Source: Ulota crispa | Lineage: Eukaryota; Streptophyta; Bryopsida; Orthotrichales; Orthotrichaceae | NCBI GenBank assembly: GCA_963920765.1 | Contig: OY987249.1 | Span: 14,136,817 to 14,200,816 of the forward strand | DNA: 64,000 bases | Direction of reading: 5' to 3' | Shown: positions 45,001-55,390 of the stretch, one piece after another | Numbering within the stretch: the first letter of the stretch is position 1 | Layout: each line of letters begins with the position of its first letter | Translations under genes and position numbers: made by a program | The notes under the pieces: model-generated | Databases searched by the model: none | The model's input: only the letters and a program-made list of their open reading frames with translations | Told to the model about the DNA's origin: nothing

Positions 45001-45890
45001 CGCTCTTGTTGGGTCCTGACTTTGGCAGGTTCCCCACGTCGGCGTATGAGTCCCCGAATGCGAACAGAAGCGTTGTCTTCTGCGCCTCCACTGCCACAAT
45101 CCAACCAGCCGAATTCTACGTCAATTGAGGTAACAGATCACGGTTGCACTCACTCAGCTTCTTAGACCGAATAACAACAAAACTCCAAAATCATAATTCT
45201 TAACTACTAACAGAAGTAAATTCTTAACAATGACGTCTGAGAAGCAGTATTTTGTACTAACACCGCAATTTCGAAGAGCTCGATAGTAAGTGCTTTTCTT
45301 GAACTTTCAACAGGATAGCAATACTGTTGAGTTGATAATGTTTGTTGTTACAGAGGATTTATGTGACAACGCACTGCGCTGAGAAGTCTAAATTTTGTAG
45401 TGCTGTGAAGACATGGGACTCGTGGACTCACAAAGTGAAACTCTGTATCAGAAGGGGTCAGTTCGTTACTCAACTACGAGTTTAACAGGACGCGCAAAAA
45501 GATTCGAAATTGCAACTTTACTCACAATTGATACATGACAATGACAGACGGACAAATTAAAAGATAACCAGTTGGGACTGTGAACGCCGAGAGACATGAG
45601 CAGGCATCGACTACGAGTTGACAGAATGAACAAAAATATACTAAATTAATAGGAAAATTGCAACTGTACTCACAATTGGGATATAACAAAGACAGACGGA
45701 CAACCGAAAAGATAACCAGTTAGTTGAGGACTGTGAAAGCCGAGAGACATGTGCAAGCATGCAGCAAGACATGCAGTGTTGTTACCAAGATGTGTCGAGC
45801 TCATGCACGGGACATACCGGAGCGGAGGACGGCAGCAGAACTGATGAGGAGACCTACAAGCGCCAACGTCCAAACTCGCATGCTCGCCAT
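42028..45890 (-). CDS. secreted GDSL esterase fused to a fasciclin (FAS1) domain
   Basis: Predicted 520 aa from five exons on the minus strand: 45890-45818, 45090-44905, 44633-44396, 43812-43208, 42488-42028. All introns are GT-AG and all joins are in frame. Residues 1-27 form a signal peptide (MASMRVWTLALVGLLISSAA and onward). Residues 30 to about 340 are a plant GDSL/SGNH esterase: block I FGDSYADVGN with Ser39, block II GVNFAVGGSG (110-119), block III GND (161-163) and block V DDLH with D315 and H318. A Pro/Ala linker (EEPIGAPMSAP, 357-367) leads into a FAS1 domain: H1 box VTVFLPTNDAL, the YHV motif, and H2 box VVFHGINHLIQPP at the C-terminus. No GPI-anchor tail follows. Role, by family: hydrolysis of an ester in wall or apoplast, tethered by an adhesion domain; substrate unknown. 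If the last intron were retained, a GDSL-only protein ending at 43065 would result. A free FAS1 gene is unlikely because its frame has no signal peptide. Confidence 0.85.
42930..43095 (-). repeat. short tandem repeat in GDSL-FAS1 intron 4
   Basis: Repeated TTTGTTACATCCGACCT units spaced about 30-33 bases between roughly 42,970 and 43,090, giving Asp-Val-Thr-Asn-Leu-Gln repeats in one minus frame. It is intronic in the gene model used here. Confidence 0.75.
43959..44280. mobile_element. GGGAAAATTT-family MITE in GDSL-FAS1 intron 3
   Basis: Ends GGGAAAATTTCATGGATACC and GGTATCTATGAAATTTTCCC. A perfect 8-bp direct repeat AAAAATTA flanks it (43951-43958 and 44281-44288). The interior shares GTTGTGCATGCCACTT with the copies in CESA introns 8 and 9. 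Confidence 0.87.
45509..45760. repeat. tandem duplication in GDSL-FAS1 intron 1
   Basis: A unit of about 100-110 bases starting ATTGCAACT at 45509 and again at 45657 (spacing 148), sharing CAGACGGACAA, AAAAGATAACCAGTT and GCCGAGAGACATG. Confidence 0.85.
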
Positions 45891-46456
45891 GGCAAGGCAA
45901 TACACTTCAACAACCAGTTGTAGTACTGCCGGACCACCACTGATGCCGTAAACTCGGTGTACTAGAAGCTATAGCTACCAGCGGAGCTACAAGTGAATGA
46001 CCAGGGGTGTCCCCAGCAGCGGCCTCTTTGATCACATGGCGGAGTGATCCTTAGCTGTGCCACTTGGCCGAAGCGCATGGGAAGTCGCTTCGGGGCTCCA
46101 GCTGCACACAACTCCCATAACAGCCAAATTTAGCCTCCCCGCCCGACTAGTGAGGACGCGGATGGCGTCGTCCGCCCCTCTGAAACAGGCCCAAGGCGTG
46201 CTATCCGGCGTCACGGGTGGAAGTCAAACAGCTGGTACTTCTGCCTTTGTGCCGATCCTCTCGGCTCTGCTTTCAATTTGCCGTCCAGACCGTGTCAAAT
46301 GGGTAAGGAATATTCCATCATCTCTCTCGTTGTCACTGCTACTCATTTTCACATCCTTCGAGAGCAGTTAGGTGCAATACCAGTGTTCTTTTTTATATGT
46401 TTTTGCCAAGGTAGAGCGACTCGCACCCTAGAAAGCGCGCATGTAAGGAAACATTA
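45891..46456 (-). promoter_or_regulatory. region upstream of GDSL-FAS1, probable promoter and leader
   Basis: Relatively GC-rich to about 46,360. It is assigned as promoter and 5' leader by position. No specific element was recognised, and the open frames here resemble no family I know. Confidence 0.35.
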
Positions 46457-46779
46457 GGGGCTTCAAACATGAAATCTGGCCCTCGAACTTCTCACCTCAC
46501 AGGATCTCCGGCACCAGTGAATTATTTTTATTCCTTCACATGTGCAAAGTTTGAGACACTCTTGAGTTTGCAGAAATTTCTGCAAGAGAAGTTTTGGGGT
46601 TTGAGGATGCACATGAATAAGTTGCGAGAAGCCACGAAAGTGAGTTTGTGAAATTCACTCCTCACGAGAATCACGTTAGGAGTGAAGTCCAAAGGCAAGT
46701 CACATCACAATTGACTAGTGAATTCACAAAGGTGAATCGCGACGTTATTCACCTAAAAAAGTTTAAGTTTGAAGCCCCC
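46457..46779. mobile_element. GGGGCTTCAAA-ended MITE, copy 1
   Basis: Ends GGGGCTTCAAACATGAAATC and AGTTTGAAGCCCCC. The copy at 47885-48202 matches it in the opposite orientation (TTTAGGTGA, TTCACTAGTGAATCG-type text, GCAGAAATTTCTGCAA-type text). Confidence 0.75.
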
Positions 46780-47884
46780 TATTGGCTAATAGTGGAAGGA
46801 ATGAATGATGTGTGCACGTTCATCTAACAAGTTTATTAACCTTGAGGCACGGAATTGTAATGTAAATACCACCAGAATCTGGTGCCGCAGGCATTTAGGG
46901 GATAATATAAGCTACTTATAAGCTACTTCATCCAAAAACTAACAAACCGTATGTTTGCTCAAGAAGACATCTGAAGATTTCATCGACTTGTTGGGCCTAA
47001 TTTTTTAGTGTAGTGGTAGCCACAAGGCAAAAATTTGTCAATAAAAAAAACGCTGTGCAATACCCTTTGCAGTACAGTACACCAATACCTTTTCCTGGCT
47101 GTTTTTTTATAATGTGAAAGTACGGCTTATAAAGCCACCAGGTCACTCTCTAGAGTGAAACTGCATATCACCACCTTGTCTCTAGCCCAGTTTCTTAGAT
47201 TGCGTTTGGAAACTCTCAAAGATCCTCGCTGGTTCTAGGACTTGGTATACTGAGAATGGGTCCCTGGGGTGGAAAAGGTTTTGATTTTTTCCACTTAGTA
47301 TCGACACATGTCCGCGGTGGGAACTTAAGAAACTGTGTCCATGTTGAAACTGCTGCAGGGACTTCGTGAAATCCTGTTACAACCCACCTTCCGTTATCCA
47401 CTTCGATTCAACTGTCTCCACGTAGGGTTGCACCTGCAATTGCTTCGAGTCTGCAAGGTAAGTACACAGTTGGAACGGGGGATTTCCAATTGTCAAGCAT
47501 GCTAGCAGCCACGCAAGTTAAGGGAAGGGAAGGTCCGAATTCTATGGGTTTGGACTGGCAGTGAAAACGGAGGTTGGTGAGCTTGGGGATTGTAGCAGTA
47601 GCATCCCCGGGGGTGGAAACGCGGGGAATCGGACGGGGTAGATTTTATCCACTGCTGGGCCAGCACTAGAAGAAAGTGGCAGCCGTGGTCGTAAGTGCTT
47701 CTTGGCAAGCGCTGTTGGATACGTCGTGGCATCATGTATTTGGCCTGGGAATCCAATGCTCATGATTCTTCTTCGTAAACTGCGGGGAAAGCATGCAATG
47801 GCGGACTTTGTGAGGGCTGGGGTTGGCGATGGCGGGCGTTGGAAAATTTGGCTTCCGTCGAACTGGATTTCAGTAAGCTTAACA
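46780..47884. other. spacer, nothing recognised
   Basis: Mixed composition with a GC-richer patch at about 47,380-47,880. The minus frames there (47216-47401, 47502-47895) show no family resemblance, and no gene is called. Confidence 0.4.
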
Positions 47885-48202
47885 GGGGGCTTCAAATATC
47901 AACTTCTTTAGGTGACTTATGTTGCAATTCACCTCTGTGATTTCACTAGTGAATCGTGACGTACTTCTGGACTTCACTCATAATGTGGTTCACATGAACT
48001 TCAAAAACCTACTTTTGTGGCTTCGCGAGGCTCATACACTTGCTTCCTCAAACTTCAAAACTTTTTTGCAAAAATTTCCGCAAATGCACGGGTGTCTCAG
48101 ACTTTACACATATAAGGGAACAAAAACAATTCATTAGTAATTAGTGAGTGGAGATCCTATGAGGTGTGAAGTTCGAAGGCCAGATTTTATGTTTGAAACC
48201 CC
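47885..48202. mobile_element. GGGGGCTTCAAA-ended MITE, copy 2
   Basis: Ends GGGGGCTTCAAATATC and ATGTTTGAAACCCC. Inverted relative to 46457-46779. Confidence 0.72.
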
Positions 48203-48350
48203 TAATTAAGTGTGTTTGAAACGCATCCTCGTCAGTCCATGGCCTCGAGCCGGCCCCTTTGCACGGCATTGCCCGTTTAGACTTTGGAGCTGCCAAACCC
48301 ACGAGCGCGTAGAAATTAGTGCCAACTTCCATGGGCTATCAGAATCGGCG

Positions 48351-48470
48351 TCCACGGTAACTGGCGTTTTCCGTCTTCAGGGCCACGGTAACAGGGGTTT
48401 CTTTCTGCAAGGCCACGGTATTAGGTGTTTCCTTTTGCAGGGCTACGGTGACTGGCGTTTTCCGATTTCA
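48351..48470. repeat. 30-bp tandem repeat, four copies
   Basis: Four units of the form CCACGGTAACTGGCGTTTTC ending in TTCAGGG or TGCAAGG, period 30. Confidence 0.9.
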
Positions 48471-48628
48471 GAAAACTGATGTCGGGGCCACACAGGCCCA
48501 AAATTGGCCGTTTAAAACGGATGAGAAGTAACTTGTATTTTGGAAAAGTGGGGGATAGCTATTTTTTCAAGTTTTCATTTATTGTTCACGTAAAGATAAA
48601 CTCTTCATCATTCTAGGGCCGGATGTAT

Positions 48629-48957
48629 GAGGCCCAGTCCAGACTAGCAACCGACAAAAACACGGAAATTGATACCCCGTCCAATGTCTTGCCCGATAGA
48701 AACTTTTCCGTGTAATCGTGTGTCATCCAAGAGTGTGCCTCTGCTAGACAAGTTTGGTACCACCCTTGGAGCAGACCCCAAATCTTCACTATCTTGGCCG
48801 TTGATGTGGCTATATATGGTGATCCCCAAGGTGGTGAAGATGGATGTAAAAGTACTAGACAAACCCGCAGTCTGAACCCAACAGAAAAGAAAAGCCAAAT
48901 TTCAACCAATCACGTTTGAGAAATTTTTGGCCAGCCGCTAGTCTGAACCGGGCCTAA
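48629..48957. mobile_element. possible MITE with AGGCCC ends
   Basis: Left GAGGCCCAGTCCAGACTAG and right CTAGTCTGAACCGGGCCTAA form imperfect inverted repeats about 330 bp apart. The target duplication is not clear and no second copy was seen. Confidence 0.42.
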
Positions 48958-49435
48958 GATGGCAGTATGTGAACTCTCAAAATTGACAAATTTTTGTTAA
49001 ATTATAAAAGTGGACCCTAGAAAGTCAAAGAATCTACTTTTTCACAAAGATATAAGAGCCGCCACTTGTTTTTTACAAACTGCCAGTTTGAAACGCCGGT
49101 TCTAGCATGTGTGGCCCGACCTTGAGACACCCAACTTCTAATGCTTCTTGCTAGAAATTTGATAAAAACACCACATATTTTGTTTTTCGATTTTATTGTT
49201 TTTGCAGCACAATTTTGTAGTGAGTCTTGCAATTTGTGCGTAATTTCTTAACTTTTTTTTATTCCAAGTGTCCATGGAAGTTGGCACTTTACACATTTAG
49301 AAATAATGATCTTGTCCTAGGGACGGTTCACACGACGTCCCATGTTCCACTTACAATCTCCCAATTGGCAAAGAGCATAAAGTTGGGATTTGTGAAAGTT
49401 GGGATTTGTAATTTCACACTAATAGGGGGTTTCAG

Positions 49436-50048
49436 ATATCTCAAAAAAATGGTGAACGAATGGTTGTGAACAAGTTTTTGTTCATGGTAAACGTGAAATC
49501 ACAAAAATGAACAAGCCATGAAGACCTCTAGGAGGTCCTCATGGGTCGTTCATGCGTGAACAACGTGAAGCCTCTCCCTCCTTGCCTCTCCTGCTAACTT
49601 TGATTGTGTTCCTGTCGCTCTTGTGCCCCAATTGTGTCCTATTGCTCCCGTGCCCATGCCCGCGCCCAAGCTTGTTTCTGTTGTTGCTTGCCTCTCGGTT
49701 CTGGCTCCACGCCTTTAGACAATTTGGATGCAGAGTTGATTGCCAGGTCAAGGTCATTCAAGGAATCGCGTTGCGCAAAAAGCGACAATGGTGGAGCTAA
49801 AGAGATCTTGATTAGAAGCGGACAATTGTGGAGACGAAGGGTTCCAGATTAGAAGCAACAATGGTGGAGTTCAAGGGATCCGTACGGAATTAGTGATTGT
49901 GGGCAATTGAAAAGGTGGTGAGTAGTTCATTACAAATTGGATATTTGAATGGGTGATCGCGAGGACATGAACGGTGGCTTGACTAACTTGCTCACCAATT
50001 TCATTCACGTGAACAAAATTGTTGGTGAACGGCATATTTGAAACCTCC
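49436..50048. mobile_element. GGGGGTTT-ended element, left arm of palindrome
   Basis: Starts GGGGGTTTCAGATATCTC and ends GCATATTTGAAACCTCC. Related to 20963-21613. It forms the left arm of a long inverted repeat with 50055-50640. Confidence 0.88.
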
Positions 50049-50054
50049 TAAATA

Positions 50055-50640
50055 GGGGGTTTCATATATTCCGTTCACCAGCAATTTCGTTCACGTGAAT
50101 GAAATTGGTGAGCAAGTTAGTCAAGCCACCGTTCATGTCCTCGCGATCACCCATTCAAATATCCAATTTGTAATGAACTACTCACCACCTTTTCAATTGC
50201 CCACAATCACTAATTCCGTACGGATCCCTTGAACTCCACCATTGTTGCTTCTAATCTGGAACCCTTCGTCTCCACAATTGTCCGCTTCTAATCAAGATCT
50301 CTTTAGCTCCACCATTGTCGCTTTTTGCGCAACGCAATTCCTTGAATGACCTTGACCTGGCAATCAACTCTGCATCCAAATTGTCTAAAGGCGCGGAGCC
50401 AGAACCGAGAGGCAAGCAATAACACAAACAAGAGCGGGCTTGGGAGCAACAGGAACACAAGCGAAGGAGCTAACGGGAGAGGTGAGGAGGGAGAGGCTTC
50501 ACGTCATTCACGCGTGAATGACCCATGAAGACGTCCTAGAGGTCCTCATGGGTCGTCCACTTTGTGACTTCACGTTTACCATGAATTAAAACTTGTTCAC
50601 AACTATTTGTTCACCATTTTTTCAAGATCTCTGAAACCCC
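50055..50640. mobile_element. GGGGGTTT-ended element, right arm of palindrome
   Basis: Inverted copy of 49436-50048, separated from it by six bases (TAAATA). It is nearly identical in the inner 330 bases. It has one deletion of about 50 bases relative to the left arm (opposite about 49620-49680). Confidence 0.88.
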
Positions 50641-51028
50641 TAATATGTTCCTTGTTCACAACTTTTTACCTACATGGGAACACTTTTGACAACTTTGGTG
50701 TCAAGAAGGTGGGGGCATTGTTCAAGGCTTGAATTGGGTTGACCGTTTTGCTGGACTCAAATATTACCCCAAATCCCACCCAATATTTATGTGCAGAATA
50801 TTTGTGACCTTTTCTTAGTATTCCTTGTATCCATGGTAATCCCGAGGAAGTTAAAATTTGGTTGTGAAGGCCAAAGTGAACTGATCCCCTCACTTGAATG
50901 AATGGTTCTTAGTGCTTGGTCAACTTTTTTTTGGGACCACTTTTTTATGAGCTTGTGGGACCGGGTGAAAAACTCTACTTTTTTTCCATTTCATAAATTG
51001 CAAGAGTTTAGGAATTACCATCAAGAGA
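50641..51028. other. spacer, nothing recognised
   Basis: No gene or repeat structure could be supported. Confidence 0.45.
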
Positions 51029-51032
51029 TTAA

Positions 51033-51258
51033 CCCTTAAACGTCCCAAGGGCATAGTAGATAAGTTGTTGTATAGTTAACATTTGCTATCAACAATAAAT
51101 TTTAATTTGAGATCTCAAATAGCTCTCTAGAACTTCTTTTATCTATATTCTAATTTCTTTGTTGATTTCAAATGTAATAGAGGTGTGGATCCATTCCAAA
51201 TACAAGAAAAGTACCCCATATTGTACTAGTAGCAAAGGAGCTTTCTGACATTTAAGGG
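51033..51258. mobile_element. TTAA-flanked MITE, 225-bp family, inverted copy
   Basis: TTAA at 51029-51032 and 51259-51262, ends CCCTTAAACGTCCCAAGGG and GACATTTAAGGG. It matches 35852-36075 in reverse orientation (GGATCCATTCCAAATACAAG). Confidence 0.85.
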
Positions 51259-51557
51259 TTAAGGTTGGGAATTTTGCATTCACATTTAGATTCAAAAACC
51301 CTAATGTAGTCTTAGGAGCCTTGGAAGGATATAAAAGTGACCAGCTCCAAAATAATGTCAGATTTTAATTGTTGTCATTGTTTGTAAAATAAAAAAAAAT
51401 TCTCCATCATGGTCTAAAAACAAAACAAAAAAATCCAATCTCATTCATTTAAGTGGGGGCAATGATAAGTTAAAACATCATCAACACAAGACACTTAATG
51501 TCATTTCTATGGGTGGGACTAGTTGTGTGGAAATCAGAAGTACTTTTAGGGCTCTAA

Positions 51558-51645
51558 CAAAATCACACCAACAAAAAATCACACCAACACAAAATCACAC
51601 CAACATAAAATCACACCAACACAAAATCACACCAACACAAAATCA
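51558..51645. repeat. 17-18 bp tandem repeat
   Basis: About five copies of AAAATCACACCAACACA. Confidence 0.9.
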
Positions 51646-51666
51646 AAACAAGGCCTTGTAAATCAA

Positions 51667-52300
51667 CCCCTAAATGCTTGAGGCCTTTTTTGGGCTTTTA
51701 GGAATTTGCTTCAAATTGAACAAAAAGGTAACATTTTAATAAGTTGTACCAAGTTCTTTTGAATTGTGACCGTACAAATTCAAACTAGATATATTAGAAG
51801 TCATACAAGAAAAGAAAACACAACAATATCACTAATGGATTGAAAGATTATAATGTTTGATCATGAGGGTGTTAAAACTACAAAAATGACTTGAAGCCTT
51901 TGAATCCTCTTTTCACATGTTGGATCTTAAAAAATGACCAACAAAAAAATATAAGGTTAAAGGAAATAACATACAAAACCCCAATCACTTTATAGCTTTT
52001 CAAAACCTGTTCTACAATTTTTTCAAATGAATTTTTTATGTAAATTTTGCTCCAAGATCTAGTGTATTTGAGGCTCATTTTCAAGAGCTCTCAACACTAA
52101 AGAAAGTCAAGACCCTTGCACAAAAGCTTGAATATAAAACTCATAATTGATCATTTTCAAAATCAGATTGTTGATCCTAAAATTAGACTTCACAAAGAAT
52201 AATTCCAAAATGTAAATTTCTAAAATTAGTAACTTAGCTAGGTTTATTGAACTTCAAAATATTGCAAACACCAAAATTTAGTGCCGCACGCATTTAAGGG
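51667..52300. mobile_element. TTAA-type element, diverged inverted copy of 25270-25987
   Basis: Left end CCCCTAAATGCTTGAGGCC preceded by TCAA (a decayed TTAA); right end CACGCATTTAAGGG followed by TTAA (52301-52304). Internal text around TTTGAGGCTCATTTTCAAGA is the complement of the 25270-25987 element. Confidence 0.68.
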
Positions 52301-52304
52301 TTAA

Positions 52305-52985
52305 AAACCACCTTCATGCACTTCAAATTTGACTATTTCCCAATGTCCTCAAACTTCTCATGTACCAAGTGCTCAAAAGCCACAATGACTTCTTTGGAGT
52401 AGCTTGCAGCCTTCTTGTCTTGGACAAAGTATTGAATAGGAGCTTCTGTGGCATAAGTGCACCACAGTGGCAAGTGTACAATGCTTGAAATTGCAAAAAA
52501 AATTGGCAAAATCAAAACCAGACCGCACCAAAATGAACAAGCATTTCAAATTGGCTTTTTGTAAACAATAGGTGTGTGCTTTTACTTCTTTGCCAAGAAA
52601 AATGATTTTTCGATTTCTTACACCCACTTTTCTAGTATGTTCAGAATTGACATTTTTGAGAATTCACAAACCTGCATCTTAAACCTCTTGCCCTAAAATG
52701 GTGGAGAGGTTATCTTTAATAATATATTAGATGAAACTTTGGAAAAATGATTGTCTCCTAGTTTTTCAAAGATAGAAAGTTACTTCTTCATCCGTTGCAG
52801 ACCGGTTGTCAGTTTGACCAATGTGGCCCAGCATCAGCATGTTATTGGGGTTCGAAAATATTTGAACAAGAAAGCGCACAAAAATGATCGGTTGATGATG
52901 CCCTCATTTCACCCTTGCCGGTTTTGAGATGGGATTTGCATAGATGAAAGGGGTGTGGAATGTAGTGTGAAATGTGAACCTTCTT
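52305..52985. other. spacer with a dispersed repeat
   Basis: About 52,640-52,790 matches 55,550-55,690 (ATGGTG, GAGGTTATCTTTA, GATGAAAC, TTGGAAAA, GATTGTCTCC). No gene is seen. Confidence 0.45.
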
Positions 52986-53348
52986 GGAGCATCTCCTGCA
53001 GTACGCTACTTAAGCCCTGCGCTCCCCAATCGTAATGGCTTTCTTGTTTTCAATCCCCAACAGAACTCAACACGTCCCTATGTTGATTGCAGGGTTTTTA
53101 GATTGAGCCGCATACTTGTCAAATTTTAGCTTTCAACATGTCCCCTCTACGGTCCTTGGCGAGCACTTTTCATGATCGACTCTACTCCATAACTAGGTGT
53201 AGTTGTGCATTTTGTTGTAAGGCAGGTGCAAGCCTTGAAGGTTTCAGCCTTGCAAGAGAACTTCAAGCCTCGAGATGAAGGTTCAAGTCATACTTCCAGT
53301 AAAATCTCATTTATCTAAGTGTTGCAAAACTTGCTGCAGGAGATGCCC
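52986..53348. mobile_element. possible MITE with GCATCTCC ends
   Basis: Left GAGCATCTCCTGCAG and right CTGCAGGAGATGCCC are inverted repeats about 360 bp apart. The ends resemble those at 53801-54116. Confidence 0.5.
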
Positions 53349-53800
53349 TTGTAGAAACCATGAAGCAGTGTTTCTTTTTTCACTTACCACATGCCACATG
53401 CCCTCCCAAGAATAAAAAATTTTGAGAAGGAAAAAGGTACATTGGTCCAATTTCTGACAGGGTGGCCTCATTTTGTGAGCGGAATTGCAGAAGGGTTTTC
53501 CATGGAGGATGCTTTTGTTTTTTTTTGAGTCCCAGCTGGAGTTTCGTCGAGACCGAAGGAGAGAATAGAGAGAGAAGTCCGAGAGATACTCATGATGTGC
53601 CGGCGAATATGAAGCAATCATTCAATGCAAAAGAATATGCCATGTCTTAACTTGGAGGGATTCTGGCGTGTCCCCCAAGGCCGGTCCAAGTCAGCCTCCA
53701 CATGGCGGGAACGTTGCCGCGGAAAGAATATGGACGGTGCTTTGGATTCGACACTCTCCCCATGGATTTGCAATTTTGCTTACCTTGGCCGGGTGCCCGA

Positions 53801-54116
53801 AGGGCATCTCCACCGGTGCAGACTTGCTCAAAGTTTTTCATCTGGTGTGGCGAGGCCTGAAGGCTCTCAATTTCCACCCATGTTCTTTAAAAAGGTGGCC
53901 TAACACTCCAAGACATCTCATAAATAAGCAGTTGACCACTTATTTAGGGAAGTAGAGGATAAAGATCACTAAAGTTAGGGTGGATAGTGCATGAATAGTG
54001 GTTTGGAGAGTGGCTTGCTAGACTTGCCACATAAGAGAGTTTGAGAGGGGCCTAAGAGGGGCCTGGCTACTTTTCATCCATTTTGAGCGTGCCCAAGCCA
54101 CCGGTGGAGATGCCCT
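53801..54116. mobile_element. MITE with AGGGCATCTCCACCGGTG ends
   Basis: Left AGGGCATCTCCACCGGTG and right CCACCGGTGGAGATGCCCT are inverted repeats about 315 bp apart. No coding capacity and no clear target duplication. Confidence 0.6.
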
Positions 54117-54119
54117 AAC

Positions 54120-55163
54120 CAATGCCCTACCTTGTTCTTTTTGTAAAACACTTCACAAATACATATGGGTAGGGTACCTTGCCATGGGTAATTGGGGCCA
54201 GAGGCTTATTCAGGTTGACCTCGGGTAGAATGGAGAAAAATCCTGAAATCTTTAGGAGACACCACCATATTCATTAAATTGGGAAAAATAGTACATTTTG
54301 GGACTTCTGAAGGTTTTAGGTGGTCACCTAAAACCGAGCTTGTAGCATTTTTTTGGTACACGTGCCCTCACTTGAGAGGAGGAATTTGTGAGGGAAAAAA
54401 TCTTAGTGGCTCAGACTAAATCTGATACCTTCAAATCTAGTTTAAGGTAACTTTTTGGGTTTAAGGTGGAGTACAAAATGGTACCTCTGTTTTTCCCAAT
54501 TTAACAATTATGGTGTTAGATATACAATTTAGAAAACAGGTTCCAATTTAGGATCCAAAAGGTCTAGGTGTATAAGTCAACTTTTGCAAAATCAGAGGTT
54601 GGCGGTCTTGGCTTGGACCCCTCTAGCCCCCCCCCCCATCTAATTTTCCTTTGCTACTACCACTTTTAACCATGTGAACATACTTTTAGGGTAGACATAC
54701 TCATACCCAACCGTTTAAGGGTTTGGGGTACTGCAAGATTTAGGAAAAACAAGGAATAAAATCCGTAGGATTAGCCTTTCAACAAGCTATCATGGAACGT
54801 CATTTTTGTGGAAAAAAGAATTGTAGAATATTTTATATTAAAGGGTAAAGTTACAGCTCACAAGGTCCCTAGAAGCAACTCTAGACTAACCTTGAAATTA
54901 CTTGGATGTGTTCCTATAATGCCAATTGACATTCCCAATCCCAACCCTCCTAAACCAACTTTGCAACCAACATGTGGTAAGATTTGCTTGTGCAAGTAGT
55001 GTTCATTTCTCTGGTTTGAGTTCACAATGAGTGGTGAACACCTCAAACATAGGGGTTGGCTTTGGGGAGCGGTCGAAGAAAGGTATGTCTACCTTAGCCC
55101 TCTTTCTTTTTACAAAAGCCAGCACACGGATAGCCCCTCTTTCCTTTTTGGAACATCAAGTAG
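54120..55163. other. spacer, nothing recognised
   Basis: It includes a short C-run near 54,630. No gene is supported. Confidence 0.45.
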
Positions 55164-55390
55164 GAGGCTCTAATTTGGTTTAGGTTCTGATTGCCTTCAC
55201 AGGCTACGAATGACGGACATGTTCCCTTCAAATATCTATTAATGTTATTAATGAGTTACGTGGGCTTAGCAAAATTGCTATTGCTAAGCCTATCCAACTC
55301 ATTAGTAACAATAATAGATATTTGAAGGAACATGTTAATTGTTCCTAGCATGTGAACGCAATTAGAATTTGAACCGAGTTAGAGCCTTCA
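55164..55390. repeat. long foldback hairpin, about 225 bp
   Basis: The inner arms ACATGTTCCCTTCAAATATC and onward pair with GATATTTGAAGGAACATGTT over about 55 bases each, around the loop GCAAAATTGCTATTGC. Pairing continues outward less perfectly (GGCTCTAATTTGGTTTAGG with GAACCGAGTTAGAGCC). Confidence 0.82.

Noticed and set aside
10771..45890. A functional cell-wall gene cluster
   Set aside because: Three wall genes in 35 kb is suggestive, but an unrelated mTERF gene and about 19 kb of mostly transposon-rich spacer lie between CESA and the pectinesterase, so chance is enough to explain it.
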